From positions 1-38,164 of the forward strand of contig CALLAE010000062.1 in the NCBI GenBank assembly GCA_938002665.1: 38,164 nt of DNA, given 5' to 3'. The notes beneath the pieces were generated by a model. The model saw nothing but the letters and a program-made list of their open reading frames with translations. It was not told the DNA's origin and made no database searches. Each line of letters starts with the position of its first letter. Position 1 is the first letter of the stretch. The stretch is from an uncultured Saprospiraceae bacterium (GTDB lineage: Bacteria; Bacteroidota; Bacteroidia; Chitinophagales; Saprospiraceae). Of this stretch, positions 8,461 to 17,344 are shown piece after piece. Both the position numbers and the translations under genes were made by a program.

Positions 8461-11019
8461 ATGTTGAGAATATCACTTATAAGCATTATTTGTCTTTTGT
8501 CGTTCGGTGTAGTTGCCCAGAAGAAAGTAAAGGAAAGGCCGAAGAATTTTATTGCTCCACTTTCGTATGATAACGAAGCCACTTATCTGGCCAGCATTAA
8601 AAGGGAGCAAGATGGTTCCGGTAGACCTTGGTTTGTAATTTCAGATAGAAATAATAATCCGGTCTACAGTAAAAAAGAAGCATCGGATGCAAATAAAGTG
8701 GCGACTCTGGATTTTAAAGATATCGTATATGTTGTGGATTCAGATAAGGACTGGCTAAAAGTAATAAAAGCGGATCTCTCCAATCTTAAAATACAATCCA
8801 TCTCTGAACAACTAGGTTGGATTTCCAAGACTAATGTTATGTTGTCCGCAGATTGTCTCTTGGATCAGCAGTCGAGAATAGAGCAGAAAGGCCTCATTCT
8901 GAATAAAATTGATGACTATGCTAGGATATCTAAAAACAACCTAAGGACTATAGCCAAAATTTATGATGGCCCTAAAAGCAGTAATGAGTTGCCACCGCTC
9001 AATGTCTTTGAGTTTTACTTTGTCTACAAAGTGCATTATCAAAATGACAGGGCTATCAGATACTTGATATGTAAGGCTAATGATTTGTCGACAATAGAAG
9101 GCAATATCGAGAAGAATCTTTTAGGGTGGATAGATGCCAGAAGATTGGAGTTATGGAGGACCAGAGTATCCCTTGAACCTAATTTCGATGAAAGTGCCTT
9201 TAACGAAAGAAAGAATAATCCCCAGTACAGAGCTCAAGGTTACAAAACGCAGTTGACAGCTAATATGATGTCTAAAGGTGCATCTGACAAGGTGCCCCTT
9301 GTGTGGGACAACGACCCAGCGGTTGTGAAACAATATAATCTCGCTAAGACCTTTGGGCGCCGTCGTCACAAGGGTAATGTCATCAGATTTCCTATGCTGG
9401 GTTTTGGCTCTAATAATAATGAAGGAGTATTTCGTTCTGGTGCTATTATGCGATTGTCATCGGAATCTTTTGGAAAGTATTTAAAAATTGAAGAAGACAA
9501 ACTTGAAGAAAATACTTTCAAAGAGTTCAAAGAAGGCGGCAACTACAATGTCACCAAATATGAGAATTACAATATCTTCTTTCTCATAGAAGGCACTCAA
9601 GATATGCAGCCTTACAAAAGCAGGATAATAGACGCTATCTCCAGTGCTAATATGAAACCCAAAAACAGTAAGGCTAAAGTAAGATATGGGGCCTTGGTGT
9701 ACAGGGATACACCTGAAGAGTCGAGCGGTAAAGTCATCAGTAGAATAGCTGAGTTGTCTACTGACATAGATGATGTGATGCGAACTATTGATCAGGAAGA
9801 ATTCAAGAGCTGGCATGATAATGATCCTTACACTTCTTTATACTATGCATTTGAGCAAGCTCTATTGAAAGGAGGATTTGATGAGAACCATACGAATGTA
9901 ATGGTAGTGATAGGTAACAATTCTGATTTTAGAAATGATCCTGTCAGAAAGATGACTGCCAGTGGAAAATATAATATCAAGCAAGAGTACATCAGAGATA
10001 AAATATCTGAGTTATATCTCCATACTCTTTTTATACAATGTGGCAGTAACACCTTGTCGTCATCTGCATTTAGTAGACAGATGAGAAGCCTGGTGGAAGT
10101 GACAGCTACCAATATGGATTTTATACGTGAAGAGACGCTTGCTAAGATTGGTCAAGGTATGTCTTACAAGCAATTTGAATTAGATGAGGTGTCTGGTGCC
10201 AAAGGTCAGTTGCATCTGACCTATGCACCTATAGTGTCTTCAATTTCATATACTGGTCAAGGTCAGGATATGAATCAGCAAGAGATAAAGGGCCAAATAG
10301 AAGATGGACTAGATAGGATAAACCAGAGAGTAAAATCTGCCTTTGATAACTTTAATGAAGTCGTGGTAGAAGGCAAAGGCATGGTCTCAAGTTTGGATGT
10401 AAGTTCTGGTGAGTGGAGTACAGATATGGGTGATCTTGCTTATCGAGTTTATAAAAAGTCCAAGATGTCCTTCGATGAACTGAAGAAGATTCTTTCTGAA
10501 AAGTATCAATTGTTTTCTCCTGTCTACTTAGTGAAGCAATATCAAGGAGCGCAAAACAAAACGTATTCCTATACTGCATTTATGACGCAAAAAGATTTGA
10601 AAAGATATACTCAAAGATTAGAGGATCTAAAGAGAGCCTATGATGGGGTAGACGATGAACAGAGAAAAAATCTCTTTAATGCCTTCAAGGAAATGATAGA
10701 ATCATTGACAGGTGAAAGCTTGAGTTATAAGGCCTTAGATAATTACGACACTTCCATGCTGAACAGATTGATGCAGGGGATAGCAATGGAGGGGTTAGAA
10801 GTTGATCTCGAACGCCGCTTTAAAGTGGGGGAAATACTAGACAGTAAAAAAATGCCGCCGACTAAACTAAAGGAGATTATGAAGGGCATACTGGTAAAGC
10901 TGGATGAGTTGCTAAAAATTGAAAGACAAGGGAAGGACTATGAGTTTGCGTATTATAATTCATTGACCAATGATGCCAATCTGTACTTCTGGATTCCTCT
11001 TGACATGCTATTAATATAG
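8461..11019 (+). CDS. Secreted vWA-like protein, possibly TssR-like
   Basis: An 852-residue exported protein: the signal peptide MLRISLISIICLLSFGVVAQ is followed by an SH3-like beta region (about residues 30-230, with phrases such as GRPWFVISDRNNNPVYS). At about 370-560 there is a von Willebrand A-like fold: strand YNIFFLIEGTQDM, then VRYGALVYRDTP and NVMVVIGNNSDF. The metal site is degenerate (E-G-T-Q-D in place of D-x-S-x-S). The C-terminal third is mostly helical and ends NLYFWIPLDMLLI. From memory this order (SP, SH3-like, vWA with a G-T core, helical end) resembles TssR, a periplasmic part of the T6SSiii trans-envelope complex of Bacteroidota. No other T6SS gene is in the window, so the assignment is tentative. 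It is followed by a small membrane protein and an ABC exporter. Confidence 0.5.
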   Translation: MLRISLISIICLLSFGVVAQKKVKERPKNFIAPLSYDNEATYLASIKREQDGSGRPWFVISDRNNNPVYSKKEASDANKVATLDFKDIVYVVDSDKDWLKVIKADLSNLKIQSISEQLGWISKTNVMLSADCLLDQQSRIEQKGLILNKIDDYARISKNNLRTIAKIYDGPKSSNELPPLNVFEFYFVYKVHYQNDRAIRYLICKANDLSTIEGNIEKNLLGWIDARRLELWRTRVSLEPNFDESAFNERKNNPQYRAQGYKTQLTANMMSKGASDKVPLVWDNDPAVVKQYNLAKTFGRRRHKGNVIRFPMLGFGSNNNEGVFRSGAIMRLSSESFGKYLKIEEDKLEENTFKEFKEGGNYNVTKYENYNIFFLIEGTQDMQPYKSRIIDAISSANMKPKNSKAKVRYGALVYRDTPEESSGKVISRIAELSTDIDDVMRTIDQEEFKSWHDNDPYTSLYYAFEQALLKGGFDENHTNVMVVIGNNSDFRNDPVRKMTASGKYNIKQEYIRDKISELYLHTLFIQCGSNTLSSSAFSRQMRSLVEVTATNMDFIREETLAKIGQGMSYKQFELDEVSGAKGQLHLTYAPIVSSISYTGQGQDMNQQEIKGQIEDGLDRINQRVKSAFDNFNEVVVEGKGMVSSLDVSSGEWSTDMGDLAYRVYKKSKMSFDELKKILSEKYQLFSPVYLVKQYQGAQNKTYSYTAFMTQKDLKRYTQRLEDLKRAYDGVDDEQRKNLFNAFKEMIESLTGESLSYKALDNYDTSMLNRLMQGIAMEGLEVDLERRFKVGEILDSKKMPPTKLKEIMKGILVKLDELLKIERQGKDYEFAYYNSLTNDANLYFWIPLDMLLI

Positions 11020-11046
11020 TATGCATGTGAAACAAGTTTTATAAAA

Positions 11047-11298
11047 GTGAGCGATCAGTTACAAGAAAAATCAGTTGCACAACTGATGTCTGCCTATAAA
11101 AGATTAAACTTATTATATGCTCTTCAGATAATACTATCAATCACAATAATCGTAGTCATTGCTGTTTTGTATTTCCGAACGAATGGGTTAAATCCTTCTA
11201 TGCTCATGATATTTTGCATCTTTCCCATGTTGCTCCATACATCACGTCAGCTAAGGTCTATAGAAGATGAGATGCAGAATAGGGTAAAACAGTATTAG
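11047..11298 (+). CDS. Small membrane protein with two helices
   Basis: An 83-residue protein read from a GTG at 11047, 27 bp after the vWA-like gene. The N-terminal 20 residues are polar and helical. Two hydrophobic stretches follow (about 23-43 YALQIILSITIIVVIAVLYF and about 50-65 SMLMIFCIFPMLL), then a charged tail with SIEDEMQNRVKQY. An internal ATG at codon 14 would remove most of the polar N-terminus, so the GTG is preferred but not certain. The family is unknown. Its place between the vWA-like protein and an ABC transporter suggests an accessory inner-membrane subunit. Confidence 0.55.
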   Translation: MSDQLQEKSVAQLMSAYKRLNLLYALQIILSITIIVVIAVLYFRTNGLNPSMLMIFCIFPMLLHTSRQLRSIEDEMQNRVKQY

Positions 11299-11324
11299 AA
11301 ATAGAACAACCAGAAAACAACAAA

Positions 11325-12158
11325 ATGCCATTATTTGAATTAGCTGATCTTGATTGTGAATATGTCGCAGGACAATCAGTTCTGAATATTTCTAACCTTA
11401 CGATAGATAAGGGTAAGCTTTACTTTCTTGTAGGGCCTAGTGGGATAGGGAAGAGTACCTTCATAGAAACCCTTGGTCTCATGAATATGACAGTCAGAAA
11501 AAATGGAAAATCGAAATTTGATTTTCATAATTCTGACGATGAAATTATTGATGTTTCTGATCTATGGAGTCAAGGGAATGAACAGCTATCATCATTCAGA
11601 TTAAAATACTTCTCGTTTATTTTTCAAAATACGAACCTCTTGCCAAATTTTACCGCTGGAGAAAATATGATTATGCCTCTTCTCATGAAAGGTGAAAGTT
11701 CTTTATCGGAAATGGAAGGAGAGGTAAAATCACTGATGAAAAAGATCGACCTTCCAGAGGATGCCTATGACCGACCAGTGACTCAGCTTTCTGGAGGACA
11801 GAGACAACGTCTTGCCTTTGTTCGTGCTTTCCTTTCACCCTTTGAAATTTTATTTGGAGACGAACCGACAGGTAATTTGGATAGACTAACGGCCAACAAA
11901 TTAATGTCCACTCTCAAGGATTATTTGAAAAGCCATAACAAAACAGGAATTATAGTATCACATGATATCCAGTTGGCGGCGGATCACGCTGATAACATTC
12001 TCTATTTTTCTAAAATAACGAGATCTGATGAGTCAGTATATGGATACATTGATCAAAGTCAAATACTTCACAGAGACACAAACTCAAATACCTGGATGAA
12101 TGCTTCTGGAGTTGAGATAGAGAAAATAAATGATCACTTAGAAACTTTACTTCATTAA
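11325..12158 (+). CDS. ABC transporter ATPase, LolD/MacB type
   Basis: A 277-residue cytoplasmic ATPase that powers the adjacent permease. The nucleotide-binding elements are complete: Walker A GPSGIGKST at 37-45, Q-loop FQN at 100-102, signature LSGGQ at 155-159, Walker B ILFGDEP with catalytic Glu180, D-loop GNLD at 183-186 and the H-loop His213 in SHD. The order and the FQNTNLLPNFTAGENMIMPL phrase match the LolD/FtsE/MacB group, which drives mechanotransmission or lipoprotein and peptide export rather than solute import. About 60 residues follow the H-loop, somewhat more than usual in LolD. The stop is separated from the permease ATG by one base, so translational coupling is likely. Confidence 0.9.
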   Translation: MPLFELADLDCEYVAGQSVLNISNLTIDKGKLYFLVGPSGIGKSTFIETLGLMNMTVRKNGKSKFDFHNSDDEIIDVSDLWSQGNEQLSSFRLKYFSFIFQNTNLLPNFTAGENMIMPLLMKGESSLSEMEGEVKSLMKKIDLPEDAYDRPVTQLSGGQRQRLAFVRAFLSPFEILFGDEPTGNLDRLTANKLMSTLKDYLKSHNKTGIIVSHDIQLAADHADNILYFSKITRSDESVYGYIDQSQILHRDTNSNTWMNASGVEIEKINDHLETLLH

Positions 12159-12159
12159 T

Positions 12160-13683
12160 ATGGATACATCAAGTTTCAAGGATTTATTTTTCGATAAAGA
12201 ATACAATGCTTTGATTGGAAAGTCAAAGGAAAAACTTTGGCTAATGATTCTTTTTGTAGGTGGAACTTTAGCGGCTCTTGGTTTTGCTATTGGCGGTTAT
12301 GATTCTTTGGCAGAGAAACTTAAAGATCCATTTACAAATTGGATTTCTTTAGGAGTAGACTCTGACTATGATAGAGAAGCTCGTGAATTGCGAAATAGTT
12401 TCAATGATGATCAGGCCATACTGGATAAATTTAAATTGAATAAAATTCGACCTTTTATAATCGAGACGATGCAGGTGTTTAGAGAAAATAAAGGTGATTA
12501 TGTAAGTATGATCTCAAATGTGCCTATTCGTTTTAGGTCAATAGAAGAGGATGAAAGTCTTAAGTCAGAATTGCTCAAAGCAAAAAACCTTGTATTGCCT
12601 GCATTAATTGCCGCTGATTCTATGGACTTAGAAGCCTCTGTAATTGCTAAGCGAGAAACCTTAATTAAACTTGGTTATGATAGTATAGAAGATATTGAAA
12701 AAATCAAAGTTGGATTTACTACTAAGTCTAACAACCAGGCAGTATCGCCTGTCTATCTTCATGTTAAAGCAATAGTAAAGGATCTGCCAGATAATGCCGA
12801 TTTCATTATTTCTAATGCTTTAATGAATTTACTAAGAGATACACAGAATGATAATTATTTTATAGACAAAGGCACAGGATATAGTTTCTCAATTTTGATT
12901 CCTACTGCTAATAATGAAATGATTGAAAATTTCACTCAAGAATCTACATTCAAACTTCGAAATGATACAATTGAGATACGGACGTTTGAAACCGAATCTT
13001 TTGATTATTACAAGGAGCCATTAACTCTTGTTACCATATATGGAAACAAACAATTGCCAGATTCTTTATGGCAGGAATATTATGAAGGGCTAGATTGTTT
13101 TGGTTGTGATAGATTTTACAAATTCGATATTGATCAAGGAAAATATGATCTATATAGAATAGGCTATTTGGCCTTCAATTTTAATCGACTTGATGAAGTA
13201 GAAAATCTCAAGTCCTATATAAAGAAAAAGTTTGATTTTGATCTGGATATGAAAAACGTAATAGCTGGTGATAATTTTGCTAAGGTGGCCATATTGACTT
13301 TGGTGCTCTCAGTCTTTCTTTTTCTCTTCAGCCTATTTAGTATTGTCTCTTTCATTATCAATTTACTGAAAACACATATTTCTGCTATTTCTAGAGATCT
13401 AGGAACACTAAAGGCCTTCGGGCTAAAAGATCAGGTCATAACTCATACCTATCTTAAGATAGTCTTGAAGTTGTTTTTGATAGCTAGTATTGTTGGTTTT
13501 TTGATATGCCTGGCATTCCAGTTTCTGATCGGAAATTTTTCGGGAAGAATATCATTTAAAATTTTGGATATAGTCGTTCTTGCGGCGTGGTTGATAATGC
13601 TGGCAGTTTATTATTATATATCTAGAAATACGATCAGGAAATATCTTGATAAAACACCTGGTGATTTGATTTACAATAGATAA
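12160..13683 (+). CDS. FtsX/MacB-like ABC permease
   Basis: A 507-residue inner-membrane protein with one helix near the N-terminus (about 27-47, LWLMILFVGGTLAALGF), a large extracytoplasmic domain of about 320 residues, and three C-terminal helices (about 375-400, 427-450 and 468-488). This 1+3 topology with a big periplasmic domain is the type VII ABC (MacB/LolC/FtsX) plan. A coupling phrase, SRDLGTLKAFGLK, lies between helices 2 and 3 where FtsX-family proteins contact the ATPase. The periplasmic domain has a cysteine pair (CFGCD) that could be a disulfide or metal site. It forms a two-gene ABC module with the preceding ATPase. The substrate is unknown. Confidence 0.85.
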   Translation: MDTSSFKDLFFDKEYNALIGKSKEKLWLMILFVGGTLAALGFAIGGYDSLAEKLKDPFTNWISLGVDSDYDREARELRNSFNDDQAILDKFKLNKIRPFIIETMQVFRENKGDYVSMISNVPIRFRSIEEDESLKSELLKAKNLVLPALIAADSMDLEASVIAKRETLIKLGYDSIEDIEKIKVGFTTKSNNQAVSPVYLHVKAIVKDLPDNADFIISNALMNLLRDTQNDNYFIDKGTGYSFSILIPTANNEMIENFTQESTFKLRNDTIEIRTFETESFDYYKEPLTLVTIYGNKQLPDSLWQEYYEGLDCFGCDRFYKFDIDQGKYDLYRIGYLAFNFNRLDEVENLKSYIKKKFDFDLDMKNVIAGDNFAKVAILTLVLSVFLFLFSLFSIVSFIINLLKTHISAISRDLGTLKAFGLKDQVITHTYLKIVLKLFLIASIVGFLICLAFQFLIGNFSGRISFKILDIVVLAAWLIMLAVYYYISRNTIRKYLDKTPGDLIYNR

Positions 13684-13692
13684 AAAGTTCTG

Positions 13693-14148
13693 ATGAAAAA
13701 TATTATTACGCTATTTAGCTTGCTTGCCCTGCTTTCTTGTAACTCAGAGTCAAGCTCAAAATCTGACTCTTATTCCTCGGATTCTACTGAAAGTAATTCT
13801 GCTACTGAAGAAACGTTGGAAAAGAAATCTGTTGCTCAGTCTGTGGAGAAAAAAGTAGAAGATGTAACATCCATAGTGCACAAAAAACTAAAATCAGAAA
13901 ACTTAGATAATGAGCAGAAAGAAATCAAGAACCAGCAATTTCAGGAAAGTAAGAACAAAGAAAAGAGTTGTTCTGATCTCATGGATGATTATGAAAAGCT
14001 AATCAACACTATCGTTAAGGACAAAACCAATCTTGACAACCTTAGTAAACTTAAAGAATGGTCTAATGACATATTTCACAACACCTGTCTTAAAGACAAT
14101 ATCGAATATCAAAACAAGTATGCGGAGATTAATAAAAAGTTAGGATAA
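13693..14148 (+). CDS. Small lipoprotein, helical
   Basis: A 151-residue protein with a lipoprotein signal: MKNIITLFSLLALLSC, lipid-modified cysteine at 16. Residues 17-45 are a low-complexity Ser/Glu/Asp linker. The rest is a charged helical region with two cysteines (CSDLMDDYEK... and NTCLKDN) that may pair. The C-terminal C-x-D-x-x-x-x-Y-E pattern with a later Cys faintly recalls a helical domain of other Bacteroidota lipoproteins (DUF6591-like, from memory, weak). It starts 9 bp after the permease and closes the run, which suggests it is a partner or cargo of the ABC module. Confidence 0.65.
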   Translation: MKNIITLFSLLALLSCNSESSSKSDSYSSDSTESNSATEETLEKKSVAQSVEKKVEDVTSIVHKKLKSENLDNEQKEIKNQQFQESKNKEKSCSDLMDDYEKLINTIVKDKTNLDNLSKLKEWSNDIFHNTCLKDNIEYQNKYAEINKKLG

Positions 14149-14175
14149 TAGATTGGACACATTAGGTTTGTCGAT

Positions 14176-14205
14176 GCAGAAGTAGGCCCAGGTCTGCTTT
14201 TGTTT
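14176..14205 (+). terminator. Weak possible terminator between convergent genes
   Basis: GCAGA (14176-14180) pairs with TCTGC (14193-14197) around a 12-base loop, followed by TTTTGTTT. The stem is only 5 bp. It lies at the end of the + strand run, just before the convergent lrp-like gene. Confidence 0.3.
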
Positions 14206-14217
14206 ATATCTCTCCAC

Positions 14218-14670
14218 TCACCCGGGCAACATCACCTCCTTATTCACACCTTCCTCTAGGCAGATAAAAGTTTCCGTCCGTGCGATGCCATTTATGTTCT
14301 GAACCCGCTCACTTAGGATCTTCATCAGGTGCTGGTTGTCATGGGCATATATTTTAGTAAAGATCGAATAGTTACCAGTAGTAAAGTAAGCCTCTTTTAT
14401 CTCCTCCACCTGTCTCAGTTTCTTGATGACTTCAGGGTAATGCTTTGCTTTTTCTAGGAAGATACCGATATAGGCGATTGTATTATATCCTAGTAAGGAA
14501 TAATCTATTTGCGCTGTGTATCCTTTGATGATGCCTTGCTTTTCCAGCTTGTCTATGCGCTGCTGCGTCGCCACATTAGAGATAGAAAGTGGGTCGGCTA
14601 TGGCCTTAGTACTTTGTCGACTGTTAGTCAAAAGAGAGTTAATAATCTTAATGTCCTTATCGTCTATCAT
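14218..14670 (-). CDS. Lrp/AsnC-family transcriptional regulator
   Basis: A 150-residue DNA-binding regulator. Residues 1-60 form the AsnC-type helix-turn-helix (DDKDIKIINSLLTNSRQSTK, then NVATQQRIDKLEKQGIIKGY), and the rest is the RAM effector domain (YNTIAYIGIFLEK, EIKEAYFTTGNYSIFTKIY). The length is normal for the family. It is transcribed away from asnB with a 66-bp shared intergenic region, the classical arrangement of AsnC-type regulators with asparagine synthase. It is therefore likely to control asnB and itself in response to an amino acid, perhaps asparagine; the ligand is inferred. Confidence 0.9.
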   Translation of the reverse strand: MIDDKDIKIINSLLTNSRQSTKAIADPLSISNVATQQRIDKLEKQGIIKGYTAQIDYSLLGYNTIAYIGIFLEKAKHYPEVIKKLRQVEEIKEAYFTTGNYSIFTKIYAHDNQHLMKILSERVQNINGIARTETFICLEEGVNKEVMLPG

Positions 14671-14687
14671 TAAATAAGTTAATTATA

Positions 14688-14703
14688 TTGACTTCAAAGT
14701 TAA
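14688..14703. promoter_or_regulatory. Imperfect palindrome, candidate AsnC-type operator
   Basis: TTGACTT-CA-AAGTTAA: two 7-base arms with one mismatch around a 2-base centre. It covers the -33 element proposed for asnB and overlaps TAACTTTG on the minus strand (14702 down to 14695), a perfect TAnnTTTG -7 box for the divergent regulator. A site here could repress both promoters. Confidence 0.4.
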
Positions 14704-14718
14704 ATAAATATACTTTTA
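14688..14718 (+). promoter_or_regulatory. Putative asnB promoter
   Basis: TTG at 14688-14690, 20 bases, then TACTTTTA at 14711-14718, one mismatch from the Bacteroidota -7 box TAnnTTTG. Transcription would begin near 14725 and leave a leader of about 12 bases before asnB. Confidence 0.4.
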
Positions 14719-14736
14719 TATCCTAAAAACTAAATT

Positions 14737-16401
14737 ATGTGTGGAATTATAGGTGTTTTTGATATCAAAGGAGGTGCTGCTGCCCTCAAGGAAGAAGTTC
14801 TCGATATGGCTAAATGCCTGAGGCACAGAGGACCAGACTGGTCAGGCATTCATGTAGGCGAATCAGTTATCATGGCGCATGAAAGACTAGCCATCGTAGA
14901 TCCCGCTTCTGGCGGCCAACCCCTTTATAATGAGGACAAGACAATAGTTCTTGCTGTGAATGGAGAAATCTATAATTACAAACAACTAAAAAAGGAGCTA
15001 GAAGGGGAGTACTCTTTTCAGACTAACTCAGACTGTGAAGTGATCATTCCTTTATACTTAAAATATGGTTCTGATTTCCTAGATAGACTTAATGGTATTT
15101 TCGGCTTCTGCTTATATGACAAGAGTCAAGACAGTTACCTGATAGGACGAGATCATATGGGTATCATCCCTCTTTATGAAGGTTATGATAAACAAGGCAA
15201 TTATTATATAGCATCCGAACTGAAAGCACTAGAGCAGAAATGTAACCGTATAGAAGTTTTTCTGCCAGGCCATTACAGAACTAGTCATCAGCCTACACTG
15301 CAGAAGTGGTATACCCGAGATTGGATGTCACATGAGGCGGTAGAGCAAAATGTTTCTGATAAGGCTGAGCTAAGAGAGGCTCTAGAATCAGCTGTCAAAA
15401 GACAACTGATGAGCGATGTTCCTTATGGTGTCTTGCTCTCCGGTGGCCTAGACTCTAGTATCACAGCTGCTATTGCCAAAAAATATTCTGAAATGCGGGT
15501 GGAGTCGGATGGTGCTGAAAAGGCTTGGTATCCTCAACTGCATTCCTTCGCTATAGGCCTGGAAGGCTCACCTGATCTTGCAGCTTCTAAGAAAGTAGCA
15601 GATTACATAGGCACCATTCATCATCAGGTTACTTATACGATACAAGAGGGCTTGGATGCAATTAGAGATGTAATTTATTATCTGGAAACCTATGACATTA
15701 CGACTGTTAGGGCCAGTACTCCCATGTACCTCCTCGCTAGAGTGATAAAGTCTATGGGTATCAAGATGGTACTATCAGGAGAAGGGGCAGATGAGATTTT
15801 TGCTGGCTATCTGTATTTTCATAAAGCACCGACGGCTAAGGCCCTACACGAAGAGTCAGTCAGAAAGCTGTCTACCTTATATCAGTATGATTGCCTTAGA
15901 GCTAATAAATCTCTTGCAGCCTGGGGAGTAGAGGGCAGAGTGCCTTTCTTGGATAAAGAATTTATGGATGTCGCTATGCGGCTCAATCCTAAAGATAAAA
16001 TGTGCGGTAATAGGAAGATGGAGAAACATATCTTAAGAGAAACCTTTGAGGATCTCCTCCCACAAGAAGTTGCATGGAGACAGAAAGAGCAATTTTCTGA
16101 CGGAGTAGGGTACAGTTGGATAGATTCGCTCAAGGCACTGGTAGATGAAAAAGTATCTGATGAAATGATGAAAGATGCCCCACATCGCTTCCCTATCCAG
16201 CCACCTAGCTCTAAGGAGGAGTATTATTACAGAAGCATCTTCGAGGAGCACTTTCCTTCTGACCAGGCTGCGCTCACTGTTCCATCTGTGCCATCCATTG
16301 CTTGTAGCACCCCTGTCGCCCTAGAATGGGATGCCGCCTTTAAGAATCAAAACGAGCCTTCAGGCAGAGCAATAAAAATGGTGCATCAGGATGCTTATTG
16401 A
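14737..16401 (+). CDS. asnB: Glutamine-hydrolysing asparagine synthase B
   Basis: This enzyme makes asparagine from aspartate, glutamine and ATP in the cytoplasm. The ATG gives MCGIIGVFD, which places the glutaminase nucleophile Cys2 as required after Met removal. The N-terminal class II amidotransferase domain has RHRGPDWSG, AHERLAIVDP and NGEIYNY. The synthetase domain has the PP-loop SGGLDSS at about 235-241 and LSGEGADEIFAGYLYFHKAP. The 554 residues equal the length of E. coli AsnB as I recall it. It is divergent from an AsnC-type regulator, with a short AT-rich leader. Confidence 0.96.
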   Translation: MCGIIGVFDIKGGAAALKEEVLDMAKCLRHRGPDWSGIHVGESVIMAHERLAIVDPASGGQPLYNEDKTIVLAVNGEIYNYKQLKKELEGEYSFQTNSDCEVIIPLYLKYGSDFLDRLNGIFGFCLYDKSQDSYLIGRDHMGIIPLYEGYDKQGNYYIASELKALEQKCNRIEVFLPGHYRTSHQPTLQKWYTRDWMSHEAVEQNVSDKAELREALESAVKRQLMSDVPYGVLLSGGLDSSITAAIAKKYSEMRVESDGAEKAWYPQLHSFAIGLEGSPDLAASKKVADYIGTIHHQVTYTIQEGLDAIRDVIYYLETYDITTVRASTPMYLLARVIKSMGIKMVLSGEGADEIFAGYLYFHKAPTAKALHEESVRKLSTLYQYDCLRANKSLAAWGVEGRVPFLDKEFMDVAMRLNPKDKMCGNRKMEKHILRETFEDLLPQEVAWRQKEQFSDGVGYSWIDSLKALVDEKVSDEMMKDAPHRFPIQPPSSKEEYYYRSIFEEHFPSDQAALTVPSVPSIACSTPVALEWDAAFKNQNEPSGRAIKMVHQDAY

Positions 16402-16471
16402 TTATGCAGTACTCAATATTAAGCCATAAATAAAAGATATAACAGTTCCCTGTAATATGTGCACGCTTTAT

Positions 16472-16480
16472 TACCTTTGC
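16472..16480 (+). promoter_or_regulatory. -7 promoter box for thyA
   Basis: TACCTTTGC matches TAnnTTTG exactly. The expected -33 TTG is poor (CTG at 16450-16452). It sits 17 bases before the TTG start of thyA, so the leader would be about 10 bases. That argues against any start further upstream. Confidence 0.45.
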
Positions 16481-16496
16481 TGCAAAGTAAACTCTC

Positions 16497-17291
16497 TTGA
16501 AGCAATACCTCAATCTCCTACAGCACATACTGGACACTGGCGTTGCTAAGTCTGATAGGACGGGAACGGGTACAATCAGTTGCTTTGGTTATCAGATGAG
16601 ATTTGACCTCAATGAAGGTTTTCCCATGGTTACAACCAAGAGATTACACCTTAGATCTATTATTCATGAGCTCTTATGGTTTCTCAAAGGTGATACGAAT
16701 GTCAAGTATCTGCAAGAGAATGGTGTCCGTATATGGAACGAATGGGCAGATAAGAATGGAGACCTGGGCCCTGTTTATGGTAAGCAATGGCGCAGTTGGT
16801 CAACTCCTAAGGGAGAAACAATAGACCAGATTTCAAAAGTTATAGAGACTATCAAGCATAATCCTGATAGTAGAAGAATACTTGTCAATGCATGGAATGT
16901 AGGTGAGCTAGATGATATGGCACTTACACCTTGCCACTGTCTATTCCAGTTCTATGTAGCAGATGGCAAGCTGAGCTGTCAACTCTATCAGCGATCAGCT
17001 GATACTTTTCTAGGTGTTCCCTTCAATATTGCATCTTATGCTCTTTTGACCATGATGATCGCTCAGGTATGTGATTTAGAGTATGGAGAATTCATCCACT
17101 CTTTTGGGGATGTACACCTATATAATGACCATTTAGAGCAAGCCAAGTTACAATTGACTAGATCGCCTAAGCCTTTGCCTAGGATGACTATAAATAAAAA
17201 TGTGAAAGATATATTCTCCTTTGAGTATGAGGATTTTAAGTTGGAAAACTATGAATACCATCCCTCTATCAAAGCGCCTATATCAGTATAA
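16497..17291 (+). CDS. thyA: Thymidylate synthase, TTG start
   Basis: Methylates dUMP to dTMP with methylenetetrahydrofolate in the cytoplasm. The 264-residue product is the same length as E. coli ThyA and aligns from residue 1 ([15 protein letters not shown]), which supports the TTG at 16497. Key motifs: DRTGTGT at 20-26 with the phosphate-binding Arg21, [34 protein letters not shown], catalytic Cys146 in [26 protein letters not shown] and the [12 protein letters not shown] motif. No folA follows. It is read from its own promoter box and separated from the respiratory operon by 141 bp. Confidence 0.96.
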   Translation: MKQYLNLLQHILDTGVAKSDRTGTGTISCFGYQMRFDLNEGFPMVTTKRLHLRSIIHELLWFLKGDTNVKYLQENGVRIWNEWADKNGDLGPVYGKQWRSWSTPKGETIDQISKVIETIKHNPDSRRILVNAWNVGELDDMALTPCHCLFQFYVADGKLSCQLYQRSADTFLGVPFNIASYALLTMMIAQVCDLEYGEFIHSFGDVHLYNDHLEQAKLQLTRSPKPLPRMTINKNVKDIFSFEYEDFKLENYEYHPSIKAPISV

Positions 17292-17302
17292 TGACCTGAC
17301 CT

Positions 17303-17325
17303 TTATTTAGATGAAATCTAAATAA
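17303..17325. promoter_or_regulatory. 10-bp AT-rich inverted repeat
   Basis: TTATTTAGAT, loop GAA, ATCTAAATAA: a perfect 10-bp dyad just after thyA and 20 bases upstream of the -33 element of the respiratory operon. It lacks a following T-run, so it is a poor terminator. It could be an operator or an mRNA 3'-end hairpin. Confidence 0.4.
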
Positions 17326-17344
17326 TTAACTACACATCCTATTA

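Noticed and set aside
8461..14148. Calling the region a type VI secretion locus
   Set aside because: Only one protein resembles a T6SS part; no TssB/C sheath, Hcp, VgrG, ClpV or baseplate gene is visible.
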